Source: Thermococcus sp. (GTDB taxonomy: Archaea; Methanobacteriota_B; Thermococci; Thermococcales; Thermococcaceae). From it: a stretch of DNA of 63,741 bases. The stretch spans positions 1 through 63,741 of the forward strand of contig NZ_JALVAO010000040.1 of NCBI RefSeq assembly GCF_027011145.1. The letters run 5' to 3'. Both the position numbers and the translations under genes were made by a program. Shown in pieces: positions 17,917 through 29,141 of this stretch (position 1 is its first letter; each line of letters begins with the position of its first letter). The notes beneath the pieces were generated by a model. It saw only the letters and a program-made list of their open reading frames with translations. It did not search any database and was not told where the DNA came from.

Positions 17917-18636
17917 ATGGGAAAGAGTCTCATCCAGCAGAGAAGGGGTAAGGGAACCACGACCTTTAGGGCTCCCTCTCACAGGTACAGGGGAGCCGTA
18001 AAATACGTTCCTCTCAACGTGACAAAGGATAAGACCATCAGGGGAATCGTCGAGGAAATCCTCCACGACCCTGGAAGAACCGCCCCGGTTGCTCGCGTTA
18101 AGTTCGAGGACGGAACCAAGAAGCTCATCCTTGCTCCTGAGGGAGTTCTCGTTGGACAGGAGGTCTACATTGGGCCCGAGGCTCCCATAGCGATAGGCAA
18201 CACCCTTCCACTTGCCAAGATACCGGAGGGAACCTATGTTTACAACATTGAGGGAATTCCGGGCGACGGTGGAAAGTACGTTCGCGCTGGAGGAACATAC
18301 GCCCTCGTCGTGAGCAGGGAGAAGGACAAGGTCATAGTCCAGCTCCCGAGCGGTGAGCTCAAGCAGTTCAAGCCCGAGTGCAGGGCAACGATAGGTGTCG
18401 TTGCCGGCGGTGGAAGGCTTGAGAAGCCAATCGTCAAGGCCGGTAAGGCCTACTACATCGCCAAAGCCAGAAACAGGTTCTGGCCGAAGCCCAGAGGTGT
18501 TAAGATGAACGCCGTCAACCACCCGCACGGTGGTAAGGAGCACCACATTGGTAGGCCTTCAACCGTTTCGAGGCGCGCTCCGCCCGGAAGGAAGGTCGGT
18601 CACATAGCCGCGAGAAGAACCGGTAGGAGGAAGTGA
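17917..18636 (+). CDS. rpl2: Large-subunit ribosomal protein uL2
   Basis: The gene encodes 239 residues, [20 protein letters not shown] at the start and the hallmark [20 protein letters not shown] near the C-terminus, which includes the conserved histidine close to the peptidyl transferase centre. Its stop lies 2 nt before the uS19 ATG. Confidence 0.97.
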   Translation: MGKSLIQQRRGKGTTTFRAPSHRYRGAVKYVPLNVTKDKTIRGIVEEILHDPGRTAPVARVKFEDGTKKLILAPEGVLVGQEVYIGPEAPIAIGNTLPLAKIPEGTYVYNIEGIPGDGGKYVRAGGTYALVVSREKDKVIVQLPSGELKQFKPECRATIGVVAGGGRLEKPIVKAGKAYYIAKARNRFWPKPRGVKMNAVNHPHGGKEHHIGRPSTVSRRAPPGRKVGHIAARRTGRRK

Positions 18637-18638
18637 AG

Positions 18639-19040
18639 ATGGCGAGAAAGAAGGAGTTTAGATACAGGGGTTATACCCTTGATGAGTTGCTCAACATGTC
18701 CCTTGAGGAGTTCGCCAAGCTCCTTCCGGCCAGGCAGAGGAGGAGCCTTAAGCGTGGTCTTTCCCCGGAGCAGAAGAAGCTCCTCAGGAAGATTCGCCTG
18801 GCTAAGAAGGGCAAGTACAACAAGCCTATAAGGACCCACAGCAGAGACATGGTCATTCTCCCTGAGATGGTCGGCATGACCATTCACGTCTACAACGGCA
18901 AGGAGTTCGTCCCAGTTCAGATTAAGGAGGAGATGATAGGCCACTACCTTGGTGAGTTCGCCATGACTAGAAAGGTTGTCCAGCATGGCTCACCGGGTGT
19001 CGGAGCTACCAGGTCCTCGATGTTCGTGGCAATCAAGTGA
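18639..19040 (+). CDS. rps19: Small-subunit ribosomal protein uS19
   Basis: The gene encodes 133 residues, [20 protein letters not shown] with the rRNA-binding [20 protein letters not shown] and [23 protein letters not shown] 18639 is chosen over the GTG at 18633 because GGAGG lies 8 nt before it. Confidence 0.96.
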   Translation: MARKKEFRYRGYTLDELLNMSLEEFAKLLPARQRRSLKRGLSPEQKKLLRKIRLAKKGKYNKPIRTHSRDMVILPEMVGMTIHVYNGKEFVPVQIKEEMIGHYLGEFAMTRKVVQHGSPGVGATRSSMFVAIK

Positions 19041-19050
19041 GGTGGTCTAG

Positions 19051-19521
19051 ATGAGCAGGGGCAGGTTTTCCTACTCATTCCAAAATTTTGACCCCGAGAG
19101 GATGGCTCGCGCCAGCGGTAGGGACCTTAGAATTTCACCCAAGCACAGCGTTGAGCTTCTCAGGGAGATAAGGGGCATGATGCTCAACGACGCTCTCAAA
19201 TACCTCGACGACGTCATAGCCAAGAAGAGACCGGTTCCTATGAAGCGCTACAACGACAGCCAGGGACACAAGCCGGGTAAGGGCTTTGGTCCCGGTAGGT
19301 ATCCTGTCAAAGTAGCTAAGGCCGTCAAGAAGATACTCCTCAACGCCAAGAACAACGCCGAGCAGAAGGGCCTCGACGTTGACCGGCTTAAGATAATCCA
19401 CGCGGCGGCGCACAGGGGACCAGTCCTCAGGGGTTACATTCCGAGGGCATTTGGAAGGGCAACTCCCTTCAACGAGGAAACCACTCACATAGAGATAGTG
19501 GTCGAGGAGATTAGGAGGTGA
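19051..19521 (+). CDS. rpl22: Large-subunit ribosomal protein uL22
   Basis: The gene encodes 156 residues, [20 protein letters not shown] with the tunnel hairpin region [20 protein letters not shown] and [20 protein letters not shown] near the C-terminus. The GGTGG ribosome site overlaps the end of uS19's stop region. Confidence 0.96.
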   Translation: MSRGRFSYSFQNFDPERMARASGRDLRISPKHSVELLREIRGMMLNDALKYLDDVIAKKRPVPMKRYNDSQGHKPGKGFGPGRYPVKVAKAVKKILLNAKNNAEQKGLDVDRLKIIHAAAHRGPVLRGYIPRAFGRATPFNEETTHIEIVVEEIRR

Positions 19522-19526
19522 GACCT

Positions 19527-20156
19527 TTGGCCATCGAGAGGTACTTCATCAAGGAAGGAGTTAAGGAGATGCTCATCGACGAGTACCTTGAGAAGGAGCT
19601 CAGGCGTGGGGGCTATGGCGGTCTTGACATAAAGAAGACCCCCCTCGGAACCAAGGTCATTATCTTTGCCGCCCACCCCGGTTACGTTATAGGCAGGGGT
19701 GGAAGGAGAATAAGGGAGCTCACTAGAATCCTCGAGAGGCAGTTTGGCCTTGAGAACCCGCAGATTGAGGTCGAGGAAATCAAGAACCCCTACCTCAACG
19801 CCAAGGTTCAGGCGGTGAGGCTTGCCCAGGCCCTTGAGAGGGGAATCCACTTCAGGAGGGCCGCTTACTCTGCCATAAGGGCCATCATGAGGAACGGAGC
19901 TAGAGGTGTCGAGATTCGCCTGAGCGGAAAGCTTACCGGTGAGAGGGCTAAGAGCGTCAGGTTTTATCAGGGTTATCTAGCGAAGGTTGGAAACCCGGCA
20001 GAGACACTCGTCAGCAAGGGCTATGCCCAGGCCCTGCTCAAGCTCGGTGTCATAGGCGTTAAGGTCGCTATAATGCCACCCGATGCTAGGTTGCCAGATG
20101 AGATTGAGATCAAGGAGATAGTCGAGGAAGAGGTGAGTGGCAATGAAGCCCAGTGA
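19527..20156 (+). CDS. rps3: Small-subunit ribosomal protein uS3
   Basis: The gene encodes 209 residues with a KH domain ([19 protein letters not shown]) and the uS3 C-terminal fold ([20 protein letters not shown]). I place the start at the TTG 19527 (reading [11 protein letters not shown]), about 8 nt from GGAGGTGA; an in-frame GTG at 19518 overlaps the ribosome site itself. It overlaps uL29 by 14 nt. Confidence 0.94.
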   Translation: MAIERYFIKEGVKEMLIDEYLEKELRRGGYGGLDIKKTPLGTKVIIFAAHPGYVIGRGGRRIRELTRILERQFGLENPQIEVEEIKNPYLNAKVQAVRLAQALERGIHFRRAAYSAIRAIMRNGARGVEIRLSGKLTGERAKSVRFYQGYLAKVGNPAETLVSKGYAQALLKLGVIGVKVAIMPPDARLPDEIEIKEIVEEEVSGNEAQ

Positions 20157-20343
20157 GATTAGGGAGATGAGCATTGAAGAGATAGACAAGAAGATTAGGG
20201 AGCTCCGCCTTGAGCTTGCCAAGGAAAGGGGTGTGCTCACCATGGGGGCCTCCCTTGAAAACCCCATGGTCATTAGGAACCTCAGGCGCGACATCGCGCG
20301 CCTGCTTACAATAAAGAAGGAGAAGCTTAGGGAGAAAAGGTGA
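20143..20343 (+). CDS. rpl29: Large-subunit ribosomal protein uL29
   Basis: The gene encodes 66 residues, [20 protein letters not shown], the two-helix hairpin form, with [17 protein letters not shown] at the end. ATG 20143 is 7 nt from GAGGTGA; the GTG at 20137 is too close. It starts inside the end of uS3, so it is probably translated by coupling. Confidence 0.95.
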   Translation: MKPSEIREMSIEEIDKKIRELRLELAKERGVLTMGASLENPMVIRNLRRDIARLLTIKKEKLREKR

Positions 20344-20349
20344 GGTTAG

Positions 20350-20646
20350 GTGCCGAGGATTGTTAACCCTCTGGATGAGATGCTCTTTAAGGAAGTCCTG
20401 AAGGAACAGCAGAGGATTAGGGTTTACATCGAAAGGGCCCGTTACGGAAAGCTCAAGACCATAATTGAAGGCATAGATGAGAAAGAGTTTGACCTTGAGG
20501 ACATAGCAAAGAAGCTGAAGGCGAAGCTGGCATGTGGCGGAACCGTAAAGAAGGGAAGAATAGAGCTTCAGGGCGACCACAGGGATCGTATCAAGAAGTT
20601 GCTCGCCGACCTTGGATTTTCAGAGGAGCTCATAGAGGTCGAGTAA
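20350..20646 (+). CDS. Translation initiation factor aIF1 (SUI1 family)
   Basis: The gene encodes 98 residues with the SUI1 core: [12 protein letters not shown], then [20 protein letters not shown] and [15 protein letters not shown]. The factor secures start-codon selection on the small subunit. The start is GTG after GAGGTTA. Its last 115 nt are shared in another frame with the RNase P protein gene. Confidence 0.95.
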   Translation: MPRIVNPLDEMLFKEVLKEQQRIRVYIERARYGKLKTIIEGIDEKEFDLEDIAKKLKAKLACGGTVKKGRIELQGDHRDRIKKLLADLGFSEELIEVE

Positions 20647-20909
20647 CGCGGAAAAATATAATCTGGCACGAGCTCATAGGGCTGAAAGCAAAGATTATAA
20701 GGGCATCTCATCCAGAGCTGGTCGGCATCGAGGGCTACGTCCTTGACGAGACGAGGAACACCCTCACCATAGGTGGGGAGAGGGTTTGGGTAGTTCCAAA
20801 GGACGTGGTCGAGATTGAGTTCGACCTCGGTGATGAAAAAATCCGAATCAACGGTCGTGATTTGATTGGAAGGCCCGAGATGAGACTGAAGAAGAGGTGG
20901 CGGAAATGA
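20532..20909 (+). CDS. rnp1: RNase P protein subunit Rpp29 (aRpp29/Rnp1), overlapping aIF1
   Basis: The well-conserved part runs from about residue 40: [20 protein letters not shown], then [18 protein letters not shown] and the end [15 protein letters not shown]. This is the OB/Sm-like Rpp29 subunit of RNase P. The only ATG, GTG or TTG upstream of that core is ATG 20532, giving 125 residues, of which the first 38 are read inside aIF1. Either the long overlap is real, or translation starts at a rare codon such as AUA or AUC near 20654-20660. As I recall, Pyrococcus records carry a similar basic N-terminal extension. Confidence 0.85.
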   Translation: MWRNRKEGKNRASGRPQGSYQEVARRPWIFRGAHRGRVTRKNIIWHELIGLKAKIIRASHPELVGIEGYVLDETRNTLTIGGERVWVVPKDVVEIEFDLGDEKIRINGRDLIGRPEMRLKKRWRK

Positions 20910-21250
20910 GAGAGATTGGATTGAGGGTTCAGCCTCCCGCTGAGGTGTGTAATGACCCCAAGTGCCCCTGGCATGGGAACCTCAAGATACACGGGAGATA
21001 CTTTGAGGGTGTAGTCGTCAGCGATAAGGGTAAGAAGACTGTCGTCGTTGAGAGGCAGTACTACCACTACCTCAAGAAATACGAGCGTTATGAGCTCAGG
21101 AGGAGCAAGATTCATGCCCACAACCCCGAGTGTATCAACGCTAGGGTAGGGGACAAGGTTCTTATAGCCGAGACTAGGCCCATAAGCAAGACCAAGAGCT
21201 GGGTCGTCGTGGCGGTCCTCGAGAGGGCCGAGAGGAAGGAGGGGGTGTGA
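20906..21250 (+). CDS. rps17: Small-subunit ribosomal protein uS17
   Basis: The gene encodes 114 residues, [20 protein letters not shown] with the OB-fold core [20 protein letters not shown] and [20 protein letters not shown]. The ATG overlaps the stop of rnp1 (ATGA) and is served by a GAGGTGG site. Confidence 0.96.
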   Translation: MREIGLRVQPPAEVCNDPKCPWHGNLKIHGRYFEGVVVSDKGKKTVVVERQYYHYLKKYERYELRRSKIHAHNPECINARVGDKVLIAETRPISKTKSWVVVAVLERAERKEGV

Positions 21251-21254
21251 AGCC

Positions 21255-21680
21255 ATGGCCAAGAAGGGTGCAGGTGCAACCAGAGGAATTAGCCCCGTCA
21301 GGCCAACTCGTGCCCTTCCGATTGGTGCCTACCTCAAGGTCGCCGACAACAGTGGTGCCAAGGTCATTCAGATAATCGGCGTCGTCGGTTACAAGGGAAC
21401 GAGGAGGAGGCTTGCCTCAGCTGGCGTTGGCGACATGGTCGTTGCCACCGTTAAGAAGGGAAGGCCCGACATTAGACACCAAGTCGTTAGGGCAGTTATT
21501 GTCAGGCAGAGGAAAGAATACAGGCGCCTCGACGGAATGCGCGTCAAGTTCGAGGACAACGCGGCAGCTATAGTCACCCCCGAAGGTGTTCCGAGGGGAA
21601 CCGAAATCAGGGGTGCCATAGCCAGGGAAGCCGCCGAGAGGTGGGTCAGGCTCGGTAGTATAGCGAGCATAGTGCTGTGA
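21255..21680 (+). CDS. rpl14: Large-subunit ribosomal protein uL14
   Basis: The gene encodes 141 residues with [20 protein letters not shown] and the conserved C-terminal [20 protein letters not shown]. It lies 4 nt after uS17 with standard spc order and belongs to the same transcript. Confidence 0.97.
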   Translation: MAKKGAGATRGISPVRPTRALPIGAYLKVADNSGAKVIQIIGVVGYKGTRRRLASAGVGDMVVATVKKGRPDIRHQVVRAVIVRQRKEYRRLDGMRVKFEDNAAAIVTPEGVPRGTEIRGAIAREAAERWVRLGSIASIVL

Positions 21681-21690
21681 GGTGAGAGTT

Positions 21691-22056
21691 ATGAAGCTTG
21701 ATATGAAGCAATCGAGAAAGCAGAGGAAGTTCCTCTATAACGCTCCCCTTCATCTCAGGGGCAAGATAATGAGCGCTACCCTGAGCAAGGAACTCAGGGA
21801 GAAGTACGGCGTCAGGAACCTTCCTATTAGGGTCGGTGACAAGGTTAAGGTCATGTGTGGCGACTTCAAGGGTAAGGAAGGAAAGGTCGTCGAGGTTGAC
21901 CTCAAGAGGTACAGGATTCACGTTGAGGGCGTTACCCAGAAGAGAACCGATGGAACCGAGGTGTTCTACCCGCTTCACCCGTCGAACGTTATGATTGTTG
22001 AGCTCAACCTCGACGATGAGAGGAGAGAGAAGATAATTAAGAGGAGGGCTGAGTGA
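21691..22056 (+). CDS. rpl24: Large-subunit ribosomal protein uL24
   Basis: The gene encodes 121 residues, [20 protein letters not shown], with the KOW-type stretch [23 protein letters not shown] 21691 has a GAGGTGAG site 4 nt upstream; the GTG at 21682 is part of that site. The stop overlaps the eS4 ATG by one base. Confidence 0.95.
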   Translation: MKLDMKQSRKQRKFLYNAPLHLRGKIMSATLSKELREKYGVRNLPIRVGDKVKVMCGDFKGKEGKVVEVDLKRYRIHVEGVTQKRTDGTEVFYPLHPSNVMIVELNLDDERREKIIKRRAE

Positions 22057-22787
22057 TGGCGAGAAAGGGTCCGAAGAGGCACCTTAAGAGGCTTGCCGCC
22101 CCAACCGCCTGGTACATTCACAGGAAGGCCTATAAGTGGGCGGTCAGGCCGAGTCCGGGTCCGCACAGCATGAAGACGTCGATACCCTTGATTTACATAG
22201 TCAGGGACTACCTCGGCTACGCGAGAACCGCGAGGGAGGCAAGGAAGATACTCAACGAGGGTAAGATACTCGTCGACGGTCGCGTTAGGAAGGACTACAA
22301 GTTCCCGGTTGGAATCATGGATGTGGTTTCGATACCCGAAACCGGCGAGCACTACCGGGTTCTGCCCAACAGGATTGGCAAGCTCATCCTCCACCCGATA
22401 AGCGAGGAGGAGGCAAAGCTCAAGCCCTTCAGGATTGACAACAAGAGAATGGTCAAGGGTGCCAAGGTTCAGCTCAACCTTCACGATGGAAGTAACCACT
22501 TGGTCAGCCTCGCCGAGAAGGACGCCTACAGGACCTCTTACACTGTCATCATGAAGGTTCCGGAGAGGCAGATAGTCAAGATACTGCCCTTCGAGGTCGG
22601 TGCCTACGTCTTCGTCACCCAGGGTAAGAACGTTGCCAGAAAGGGTAAGATAGTTGAAGTCAGGCACTTCCCGATGGGCTGGCCCGACGTCGTTACAATC
22701 GAGGACGAAAACGGAGAGCTCTTCGACACCCTGAAGGAGTATGCCTTTGTCGTTGGTAAGGATAAGCCGGAGATTTCCCTTCCGTGA
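22056..22787 (+). CDS. rps4e: Small-subunit ribosomal protein eS4
   Basis: The gene encodes 243 residues, [20 protein letters not shown], with an S4-like RNA-binding segment ([19 protein letters not shown]) and a KOW region ([20 protein letters not shown]). It is an archaeal/eukaryotic protein absent from bacteria. The TGATG junction with uL24 and GGAGGG upstream support this start. Confidence 0.96.
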   Translation: MARKGPKRHLKRLAAPTAWYIHRKAYKWAVRPSPGPHSMKTSIPLIYIVRDYLGYARTAREARKILNEGKILVDGRVRKDYKFPVGIMDVVSIPETGEHYRVLPNRIGKLILHPISEEEAKLKPFRIDNKRMVKGAKVQLNLHDGSNHLVSLAEKDAYRTSYTVIMKVPERQIVKILPFEVGAYVFVTQGKNVARKGKIVEVRHFPMGWPDVVTIEDENGELFDTLKEYAFVVGKDKPEISLP

Positions 22788-22798
22788 GGTGAGAGACG

Positions 22799-23350
22799 AT
22801 GCAGATTAACAGAGAGGCTATCTTAGCGGACTGGGAAGCTCACCCGATGAGGAAGCCGAGGATTGCGAAGGTCACGATAAACATAGGCGTTGGCGAGAGC
22901 GGTGAGAGGCTTACCAAAGCCGAGAAGATGCTCCGGGACTTGGTCGGCCAGAAGCCGATAAGGAGAAGGGCCAAGCAGACCAACAAGGACTTCGGAATAA
23001 GGCGCGGTGAGCCGATAGCCGTTAAGGTCACCCTCCGTGGGAAGAAGGCCTACGAGATGCTCGACAGGCTTTTGGAGGCTGTTGACAGGAAGCTCAGCGT
23101 CGGCAACTTCGACGAGCACGGAAACTTCTGCTTTGGAATCCAGGAGCACATAAACATACCGGGGGTTGAATACGACCCCGAGATTGGCATCTTCGGTATG
23201 GACGTCTGCGTTACCCTCGAGAGGCCCGGCTTTAGGGTCGCCAAGAGGAAGAGGCAGAGGAGGAAGATACCGAACAGGCACAAGCTGACGAAGGAAGAGG
23301 GTATAGTCTTTGCTATTGAGGAGTTCAAGGTCAACGTGGAGGGATTGTGA
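22799..23350 (+). CDS. rpl5: Large-subunit ribosomal protein uL5
   Basis: The gene encodes 183 residues with [40 protein letters not shown] and the archaeal [20 protein letters not shown]. It binds 5S rRNA in the central protuberance. The uS14 ATG starts 1 nt after its stop. Confidence 0.97.
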
Positions 23351-23351
23351 G

Positions 23352-23522
23352 ATGGCGAAGGCTGATTACAACAAGAGGAAGCCGAGAAAGTTTGGTAAGG
23401 GAGCGAGAAGGTGCATGCGCTGCGGCCAGTACGGTCCGATAATCAGGATACACGGGCTCATGCTCTGCAGGCACTGCTTCCGCGAGGTCGCTCCAAAACT
23501 CGGCTTCAAGAAGTATGAGTGA
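23352..23522 (+). CDS. rps14: Small-subunit ribosomal protein uS14, zinc type
   Basis: The gene encodes 56 residues, [20 protein letters not shown], with the zinc ribbon CMRC and CRHC pairs. I placed the start at ATG 23352, directly after the uL5 stop, on the basis of the family's usual 56-residue length. An upstream in-frame extension inside uL5 lacks support. Confidence 0.96.
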
Positions 23523-23533
23523 GGTGAGAAAAA

Positions 23534-23926
23534 ATGACTCTGCTTGACCCGCTTGCGAACGCTCTTTCCCACATAACCAACAGCGAGAGGGTTGGAAAGA
23601 AGGAAGTTTACATAAAGCCCGCCTCCAAGCTAATCGGCGAAGTGCTGAGGGTTATGCAGGAGAACGGCTACATCGGCGAGTTCGAGTTCATAGACGACGG
23701 CAGGGCCGGCATCTACAGGGTTCAGCTCATAGGCAAGATAAACAAGGCCGGAGCTATTAAACCGAGGTTTCCGGTCAAAGCTAGAGACTACGAGTACTGG
23801 GAGAAGAGGTTCCTTCCGGCCTTCGAGTTCGGGATTCTTATAGTGTCAACTTCCCAAGGCGTTATGACCCACAAAGAGGCCCGTGAGAAGGGCATCGGCG
23901 GAAGGCTGATAGCCTACGTCTACTGA
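23534..23926 (+). CDS. rps8: Small-subunit ribosomal protein uS8
   Basis: The gene encodes 130 residues, [20 protein letters not shown] at the N-terminus and the conserved [20 protein letters not shown], then GGRLIAYVY at the C-terminus. It is 11 nt from uS14 with a GAGGTGAG ribosome site. Confidence 0.97.
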   Translation: MTLLDPLANALSHITNSERVGKKEVYIKPASKLIGEVLRVMQENGYIGEFEFIDDGRAGIYRVQLIGKINKAGAIKPRFPVKARDYEYWEKRFLPAFEFGILIVSTSQGVMTHKEAREKGIGGRLIAYVY

Positions 23927-23936
23927 GGTGAGAGAG

Positions 23937-24491
23937 ATGCCGGTAGACGCTTGGATAAGGGAGGAAGTTGAGATTCCAGAGGGAGTCGAAGTTACAGTTG
24001 AAGGAAACACGGTCAAGGTCAAGGGGCCGAAGGGAGAACTCCAGAGAGAGCTCAAGTATCCGGGAGTTAAGATATTCACAGAGGACGGTAAGGTCGTCAT
24101 CTACAAGGAGTTCCCGAGGAAGAAGGACATCGCCATAGCGAGAACCTTCAAGGCTCACATAGCCAATATGATTAAAGGCGTCACCGAGGGCTTCACATAC
24201 AGGCTCAAAGTGGTTTATAGTCACTTCCCAATCTCAGTTAAAGTTCAGGGTGATGAAGTCATCATCGAGAACTTCCTCGGTGAGAAGGCTCCGAGAAGGG
24301 CCAAGATACTCCCAGGAGTTACCGTCAAGGTTCGCGGTCAGGAAATAGTTGTTGAGGGTATAGACAAGGAGGCAGTTGGTCAGACCGCGGCAAACATCGA
24401 GCAGGCCACGAGAATAACGAAGTGGGATAGGAGAGTATTCCAAGACGGTATTTACATAGTTGAGAAGGCTGGCAAGCCGATAAAGTTCTGA
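23937..24491 (+). CDS. rpl6: Large-subunit ribosomal protein uL6
   Basis: The gene encodes 184 residues, [20 protein letters not shown], with the duplicated fold and the motif [20 protein letters not shown]. The second half contains [23 protein letters not shown] 23937 follows GAGGTGAG; the in-frame GTG at 23928 lies within that site. Confidence 0.96.
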   Translation: MPVDAWIREEVEIPEGVEVTVEGNTVKVKGPKGELQRELKYPGVKIFTEDGKVVIYKEFPRKKDIAIARTFKAHIANMIKGVTEGFTYRLKVVYSHFPISVKVQGDEVIIENFLGEKAPRRAKILPGVTVKVRGQEIVVEGIDKEAVGQTAANIEQATRITKWDRRVFQDGIYIVEKAGKPIKF

Positions 24492-24501
24492 GGTGTGAGA
24501 A

Positions 24502-24885
24502 ATGGACGAGAAGGCGAGACTCCTTAAGATAAGGGCCAAGCTCAAGAGGAAGAAACCGAGATTCCTCCGCCAGGAGTGGTGGAGGTATCCCAAGTTCAAG
24601 AACGATCCCAAGTGGAGAAGGCCAAAGGGAATTGACAGCAAGATGAGACTCAAGAAGAAGGGCAAGCCCCGCTCGCCGAGCATAGGCTGGAGCTCACCTA
24701 AAGCCGTTCGCGGACTTCACCCGAGTGGTTACGAGGAGGTCCTCGTTCACAACGTCAAGGAGCTTGAGGCCATAGACCCGACCAGGCAGGCCGCGAGGAT
24801 AGCGAGAACCGTTGGTGCGAGAAAGAGGGAGATTATACTTGCTAGGGCTAAAGAACTTGGGATTAAGGTCCTCAACGCGAGGTGA
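24502..24885 (+). CDS. rpl32e: Large-subunit ribosomal protein eL32
   Basis: The gene encodes 127 residues with [20 protein letters not shown] and [20 protein letters not shown], hallmarks of eL32. It is an archaeal/eukaryotic insertion in the spc order between uL6 and eL19. Confidence 0.97.
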   Translation: MDEKARLLKIRAKLKRKKPRFLRQEWWRYPKFKNDPKWRRPKGIDSKMRLKKKGKPRSPSIGWSSPKAVRGLHPSGYEEVLVHNVKELEAIDPTRQAARIARTVGARKREIILARAKELGIKVLNAR

Positions 24886-24890
24886 TTATC

Positions 24891-25337
24891 ATGCTCAAGA
24901 TGCAGAGAAGGATTGCCGCCGACATTTTGAAGTGCGGTGAGAACAGGATCTGGATCGACCCGGAGAGAATTGATGATGTTGCCTCGGCTATAACCCGTGA
25001 GGACATTAAGAGGCTCATTCACGATGGCGTCATAAAGAAGAAGCCCATCAAGGGCCAGAGCAGAGCAAGGGCAAGGGCCTTCCACGAGGCTAGGAAGAAG
25101 GGACGCCACAGGGGTCCTGGAAGCAAGAAGGGTAAGAAGACCGCCAGGATGGGCAAGAAGGAAGTTTGGATGATGACCATAAGGGCCCTCAGGAAGGAAC
25201 TCAGGAAGCTCAAGGCTGAGGGCAAGATTGACGCCCATACTTACAGGAGGCTCTACATAAGGGCCAAGGGTGGTCAGTTCAAGAACAAGAGACAGCTCTA
25301 TCTGTTCATGCAGGAACACGGTATTTTGAAGGAGTGA
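24891..25337 (+). CDS. rpl19e: Large-subunit ribosomal protein eL19
   Basis: The gene encodes 148 residues, [20 protein letters not shown], then [20 protein letters not shown] and the long basic helix [23 protein letters not shown] 24891 has GAGGTGA at a 7-nt distance; the GTG at 24882 belongs to that site. Confidence 0.96.
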   Translation: MLKMQRRIAADILKCGENRIWIDPERIDDVASAITREDIKRLIHDGVIKKKPIKGQSRARARAFHEARKKGRHRGPGSKKGKKTARMGKKEVWMMTIRALRKELRKLKAEGKIDAHTYRRLYIRAKGGQFKNKRQLYLFMQEHGILKE

Positions 25338-25347
25338 GGTGAGAAAA

Positions 25348-25953
25348 ATGGCAAGGGGACCAAGGTATAGGGTTCCATTCAGGAGGAGGAGAGAGGGCAA
25401 GACCAACTATCACAAGAGGCTCAAGCTCCTCAAGAGCAAGAAGCCGAGGCTCGTTGTTAGAAAGAGTCTTAACCACCACATAGCCCAGATTATAGTCTAC
25501 GACCCGAAGGGCGACAGGACGATAGTTTCCGCCCACACCAGGGAGCTCATCAGGGACTTCGGCTGGAAGGGCCACACTGGAAACACTCCGAGCGCTTACC
25601 TGCTCGGTCTCCTCATTGGTTACAAGGCCAAGAAGGCTGGAGTAGGGGAGGCAATACTCGACATAGGCCTTCACCCGCCGACAAGGGGTTCAAGCGTTTT
25701 CGCGGTCCTCAAGGGTGCAGTTGATGCTGGTCTCAACGTCCCGCACAGCGAGGAGATATTTCCCGAGGACTACAGGATTAGGGGCGAGCACATAGCGGAA
25801 TACGCCAAGGCCCTTAAGGAGGAGGACGAGAGTCTCTACAGAAGGCAGTTTGGTGGTTATCTTGTCAAGGGCCTCGAGCCCGAGAAGCTTCCCGAGCACT
25901 TTGATGAGGTTAAGGCCAAGATAATCGAGAAGTTTGAGGGGGCGAGAGAATGA
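25348..25953 (+). CDS. rpl18: Large-subunit ribosomal protein uL18
   Basis: The gene encodes 201 residues, [20 protein letters not shown], of the longer archaeal type. The 5S-binding region includes [20 protein letters not shown] and the segment [20 protein letters not shown]. It overlaps uS5 by 4 nt. Confidence 0.96.
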   Translation: MARGPRYRVPFRRRREGKTNYHKRLKLLKSKKPRLVVRKSLNHHIAQIIVYDPKGDRTIVSAHTRELIRDFGWKGHTGNTPSAYLLGLLIGYKAKKAGVGEAILDIGLHPPTRGSSVFAVLKGAVDAGLNVPHSEEIFPEDYRIRGEHIAEYAKALKEEDESLYRRQFGGYLVKGLEPEKLPEHFDEVKAKIIEKFEGARE

Positions 25954-26654
25954 GCGACCCGAGAGAGATTGCCCAGAGGGTTCTTGAGGAGTGGGAGCCA
26001 AAAACAAAACTCGGCAGGCTCGTTAAGGAGGGTCAGATAACTGACATTCACGAGATATTCAGGAAGGGTTACCAGATAAAGGAACCCGAGATAGTTGACG
26101 TCCTCCTTCCCGAGGTCAACCTCAGGGAGAATCAGGAAGTGCTTGACATCGCTTTGACCGTTAGAATGACCGACAGCGGTAGGAGGATTCGCTTCCGCGT
26201 TCTCGCGGCCGTTGGCAATAGGGACGGTTACGTTGGCCTCGGAATTGGTCACGGAAGGGAAGTTGGTATAGCCATCAGGAAAGCTATTAACTACGCTAAG
26301 ATGAATCTCATCGAAATCAAGCGCGGTTGTGGAAGCTGGGAGTGCAGGTGCAGGAGGCCCCACTCGATTCCATTCGCCGTTGAGGGCAAGGAGGGTAGCG
26401 TTAGGGTTAAGCTCATGCCCGGACCGCGTGGCCTTGGCCTCGTTATCGGTGACGTCGGCAAGAAGATACTGAGCCTCGCTGGTGTGCAGGACGTCTGGTC
26501 TCAGACCCTCGGTGAGACGAGAACAACTGTCAACTTCGCCAAAGCTGTCTTTAACGCCCTCTACAACACCAACCGCGTAGCCATACAGCCGGGTATGGAG
26601 GAGAAATACGGTATTGTCGTCGGCAGGGCGATGCCCCAGAGCTTTGAGCTGTGA
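25950..26654 (+). CDS. rps5: Small-subunit ribosomal protein uS5
   Basis: The gene encodes 234 residues with the double-stranded RNA-binding part [20 protein letters not shown] and the loop [17 protein letters not shown], as in archaeal uS5. The start overlaps the uL18 stop (ATGA). Confidence 0.96.
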   Translation: MSDPREIAQRVLEEWEPKTKLGRLVKEGQITDIHEIFRKGYQIKEPEIVDVLLPEVNLRENQEVLDIALTVRMTDSGRRIRFRVLAAVGNRDGYVGLGIGHGREVGIAIRKAINYAKMNLIEIKRGCGSWECRCRRPHSIPFAVEGKEGSVRVKLMPGPRGLGLVIGDVGKKILSLAGVQDVWSQTLGETRTTVNFAKAVFNALYNTNRVAIQPGMEEKYGIVVGRAMPQSFEL

Positions 26655-26665
26655 GGTGAGAAAAG

Positions 26666-27133
26666 ATGGCTAAGTTAGCGCTCATAAGGCTTAGGAGCGG
26701 GATTAGGGCGAGGGGCGAAGTAAGGGACACATTAGCTATGCTCCGCCTTCACAGGATTAACCACCTCGTCATAGTCGATGATACCCCCAGCTACCGCGGG
26801 ATGATACAGAAGGTCAAGGACTACATCACCTGGGGCGAGATTGACAAGGAGACCCTGGTAAAGCTCCTCAGAAAGCGCGGAAGGCTCGTCGGCAACAAGC
26901 CCATCACAGACGAGTACGTTCAGGAGAAGCTCGGGATGAGCCTTGAGGAGTTCGCTGAAAAAGTTATCAACGGAGAGATGAAGCTCAGGGACTTGCCGAA
27001 CATCAAGCCCGTCTTCAGGCTCCACCCGCCGAGGGGAGGACTCAAGGGAAGCAAGAAGCGCTCCTTCAAGGAGGGCGGAGCCCTCGGTTACAGGGGCGAG
27101 AAGATTAACGAGCTCATTGAGAGAATGCTCTGA
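26666..27133 (+). CDS. rpl30: Large-subunit ribosomal protein uL30
   Basis: The gene encodes 155 residues, [20 protein letters not shown], of the long archaeal form, with [20 protein letters not shown] and [20 protein letters not shown]. It lies 11 nt after uS5 with a GAGGTGAG site. Confidence 0.96.
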   Translation: MAKLALIRLRSGIRARGEVRDTLAMLRLHRINHLVIVDDTPSYRGMIQKVKDYITWGEIDKETLVKLLRKRGRLVGNKPITDEYVQEKLGMSLEEFAEKVINGEMKLRDLPNIKPVFRLHPPRGGLKGSKKRSFKEGGALGYRGEKINELIERML

Positions 27134-27144
27134 GGTGGCGAGAG

Positions 27145-27591
27145 ATGATTAGGAGGAGGAAGAAGGTTAGGAAACTTCGTGGAAGTCACACTCACGGATG
27201 GGGCTGTAAGAAGAAGCACCGCGGTGGTGGAAGCAAGGGCGGTCGCGGTATGGCAGGTACCGGTAAGAGGAAGGACCAGAAGTTCACCTGGACCATCAAG
27301 TACGCCCCCGACCACCTCGGCAAGAGGGGCTTCCACAGGCCCAAGGCCGTAACTTACGTCCCCAAGGTCATCAACCTGAGTGACATCGACGAGAACTTCG
27401 AGCTCTTTAAAGACATGGGCGTTATCTACGAGGAGGAAGGAAAGCTCGTCTTCGATGCGACCCAGCTTGGCGTTGACAAGGTTCTCGGCACAGGGAAGCT
27501 TACCCGCGCAATCGTTGTCAAGGCCTACTACGTTACGCCGAAGGCCGAGGAGAAAATTAAGGCTGCCGGTGGCGAGGTTATCCTCGCCTGA
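27145..27591 (+). CDS. rpl15: Large-subunit ribosomal protein uL15
   Basis: The gene encodes 148 residues, [20 protein letters not shown], glycine- and lysine-rich N-terminal arm ([20 protein letters not shown]) and the C-terminal [20 protein letters not shown]-like domain. It is the last ribosomal gene before secY, as is standard. Confidence 0.96.
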   Translation: MIRRRKKVRKLRGSHTHGWGCKKKHRGGGSKGGRGMAGTGKRKDQKFTWTIKYAPDHLGKRGFHRPKAVTYVPKVINLSDIDENFELFKDMGVIYEEEGKLVFDATQLGVDKVLGTGKLTRAIVVKAYYVTPKAEEKIKAAGGEVILA

Positions 27592-27620
27592 TTTCTTTCA
27601 ACTTTTGGCAGGTGTCGGCT

Positions 27621-29072
27621 ATGGGGAAGGTAAGGGACATCATATATGCTATTGAGCGTTATTTCCCTGAAGTTGAACGACCAAAAAGGCACGTCCCACT
27701 TAAGGAAAAGTTCATGTGGACTGGGATAGTTCTACTGCTGTATTTCATACTCTCGGAAATACCTCTCTATGGAATTCCTCCTAAAGTTCAGGATTATTTT
27801 GCAACACTTAGATTTGTTCTTGCCGGTAGAAGCGGTTCGCTTTTAACCCTGGGTATCGGTCCTATCGTTACCGCGAGTATAATCATGCAACTTCTCGTTG
27901 GTTCTGAGATAGTGAAGCTCGACCTATCAAATCCAGAGGATAGGAGGTTTTACCAGGCCACTCAGAAGTTGTTCTCAGTGTTCATGAGCTTCTTTGAAGC
28001 TGCCATCTACGTCTTTGCCGGTGCCTTCGGTAAGGTTAGTACATCAATTGGAGCATTTCAGACAGTTACGAGTCCTGAGGGGTTTATATATATTGGTCTT
28101 GGTCTCGCAATCCTCATAATCCTTCAGCTCGGCTTTGCATCAACAATGCTAATACTCCTTGATGAGCTTGTAAGCAAGTGGGGAATAGGAAGTGGTATAA
28201 GTCTTTTCATCGCCGCCGGAGTCTCGCAGACCGTCATCTATAAGGCCCTTGCCCCCGTTCCGAGCAAGGAGTATATAGATCCACTCACAGGTCAGCCGGC
28301 AATAGTCGGTGCCATCCCGGCTTTCATTCAGCACCTGCTTAAGGGGGACATAACCGGTGCCATTTATCGCGGTGGAACCCTGCCGGACATGGTCAAACTC
28401 CTAGGCACGATAGCCGTGTTCCTTGTTGTCGTTTACCTTGAGAGCATGCGCGTTGAGATTCCCCTCAGCTACGGCCGCGTTACCGTCCGCGGTAGGTATC
28501 CAATAAGGTTCATGTATGTTAGCAACATTCCGATAATCCTCACCATGGCTCTCTACGCCAACATTCAGCTCTGGGCCAGGCTACTTAACAACTATGGCAT
28601 AACGTGGCTAGGAACCTTTGACCAGAACGGATACCCGGCGAGCGGTTTCGTTACATACCTCTACCCGCCCAGGGATATCTTCCATGTCATCGCCGATCCT
28701 TGGAGGGCGTTCGTGTACGCTATAATGACAATATTCTGGTCGCTGATATTTGGTTTCCTGTGGGTTGAACTTACCGGTCTCGATGCCAAGAGCATAGCAA
28801 GACAACTCCAGCAGGCGGGACTTCAGATTCCGGGATTCAGGCGCGACCCGAGAATCCTTGAGAGAGTCCTCCAGCGCTATATACCATACGTTACCTTCTG
28901 GGGTTCCTTCACACTAGCGTTAGTTGCAGTGCTTGCAGACTTCCTCGGTGCCTTGGGAACGGGAACTGGAATCCTGCTGACAGTTGGTATACTCTACAGG
29001 TTCTACGAAGAGATAGCCAGGGAGCAGGCAACGGAGATGTTCCCGGCCCTTAGAAGATTCTTTGCTAAGTGA
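27621..29072 (+). CDS. secY: Protein translocase subunit SecY
   Basis: The gene encodes 483 residues with ten membrane helices, including [20 protein letters not shown] (helix 2), [18 protein letters not shown] and the cytoplasmic loop [20 protein letters not shown]. It is the channel subunit of the SecYE-beta translocon. ATG 27621 follows AGGTG by 6 nt. Co-transcription with uL15 is likely: the 29-nt gap shows no clear TATA box. Confidence 0.96.
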   Translation: MGKVRDIIYAIERYFPEVERPKRHVPLKEKFMWTGIVLLLYFILSEIPLYGIPPKVQDYFATLRFVLAGRSGSLLTLGIGPIVTASIIMQLLVGSEIVKLDLSNPEDRRFYQATQKLFSVFMSFFEAAIYVFAGAFGKVSTSIGAFQTVTSPEGFIYIGLGLAILIILQLGFASTMLILLDELVSKWGIGSGISLFIAAGVSQTVIYKALAPVPSKEYIDPLTGQPAIVGAIPAFIQHLLKGDITGAIYRGGTLPDMVKLLGTIAVFLVVVYLESMRVEIPLSYGRVTVRGRYPIRFMYVSNIPIILTMALYANIQLWARLLNNYGITWLGTFDQNGYPASGFVTYLYPPRDIFHVIADPWRAFVYAIMTIFWSLIFGFLWVELTGLDAKSIARQLQQAGLQIPGFRRDPRILERVLQRYIPYVTFWGSFTLALVAVLADFLGALGTGTGILLTVGILYRFYEEIAREQATEMFPALRRFFAK

Positions 29073-29141
29073 CTTTCCTTTTTCGCAAAACCTTTTAAGG
29101 CTGTTTTTCCTTTACCAATCAGAACCTCCTGGGTGAGAGCT

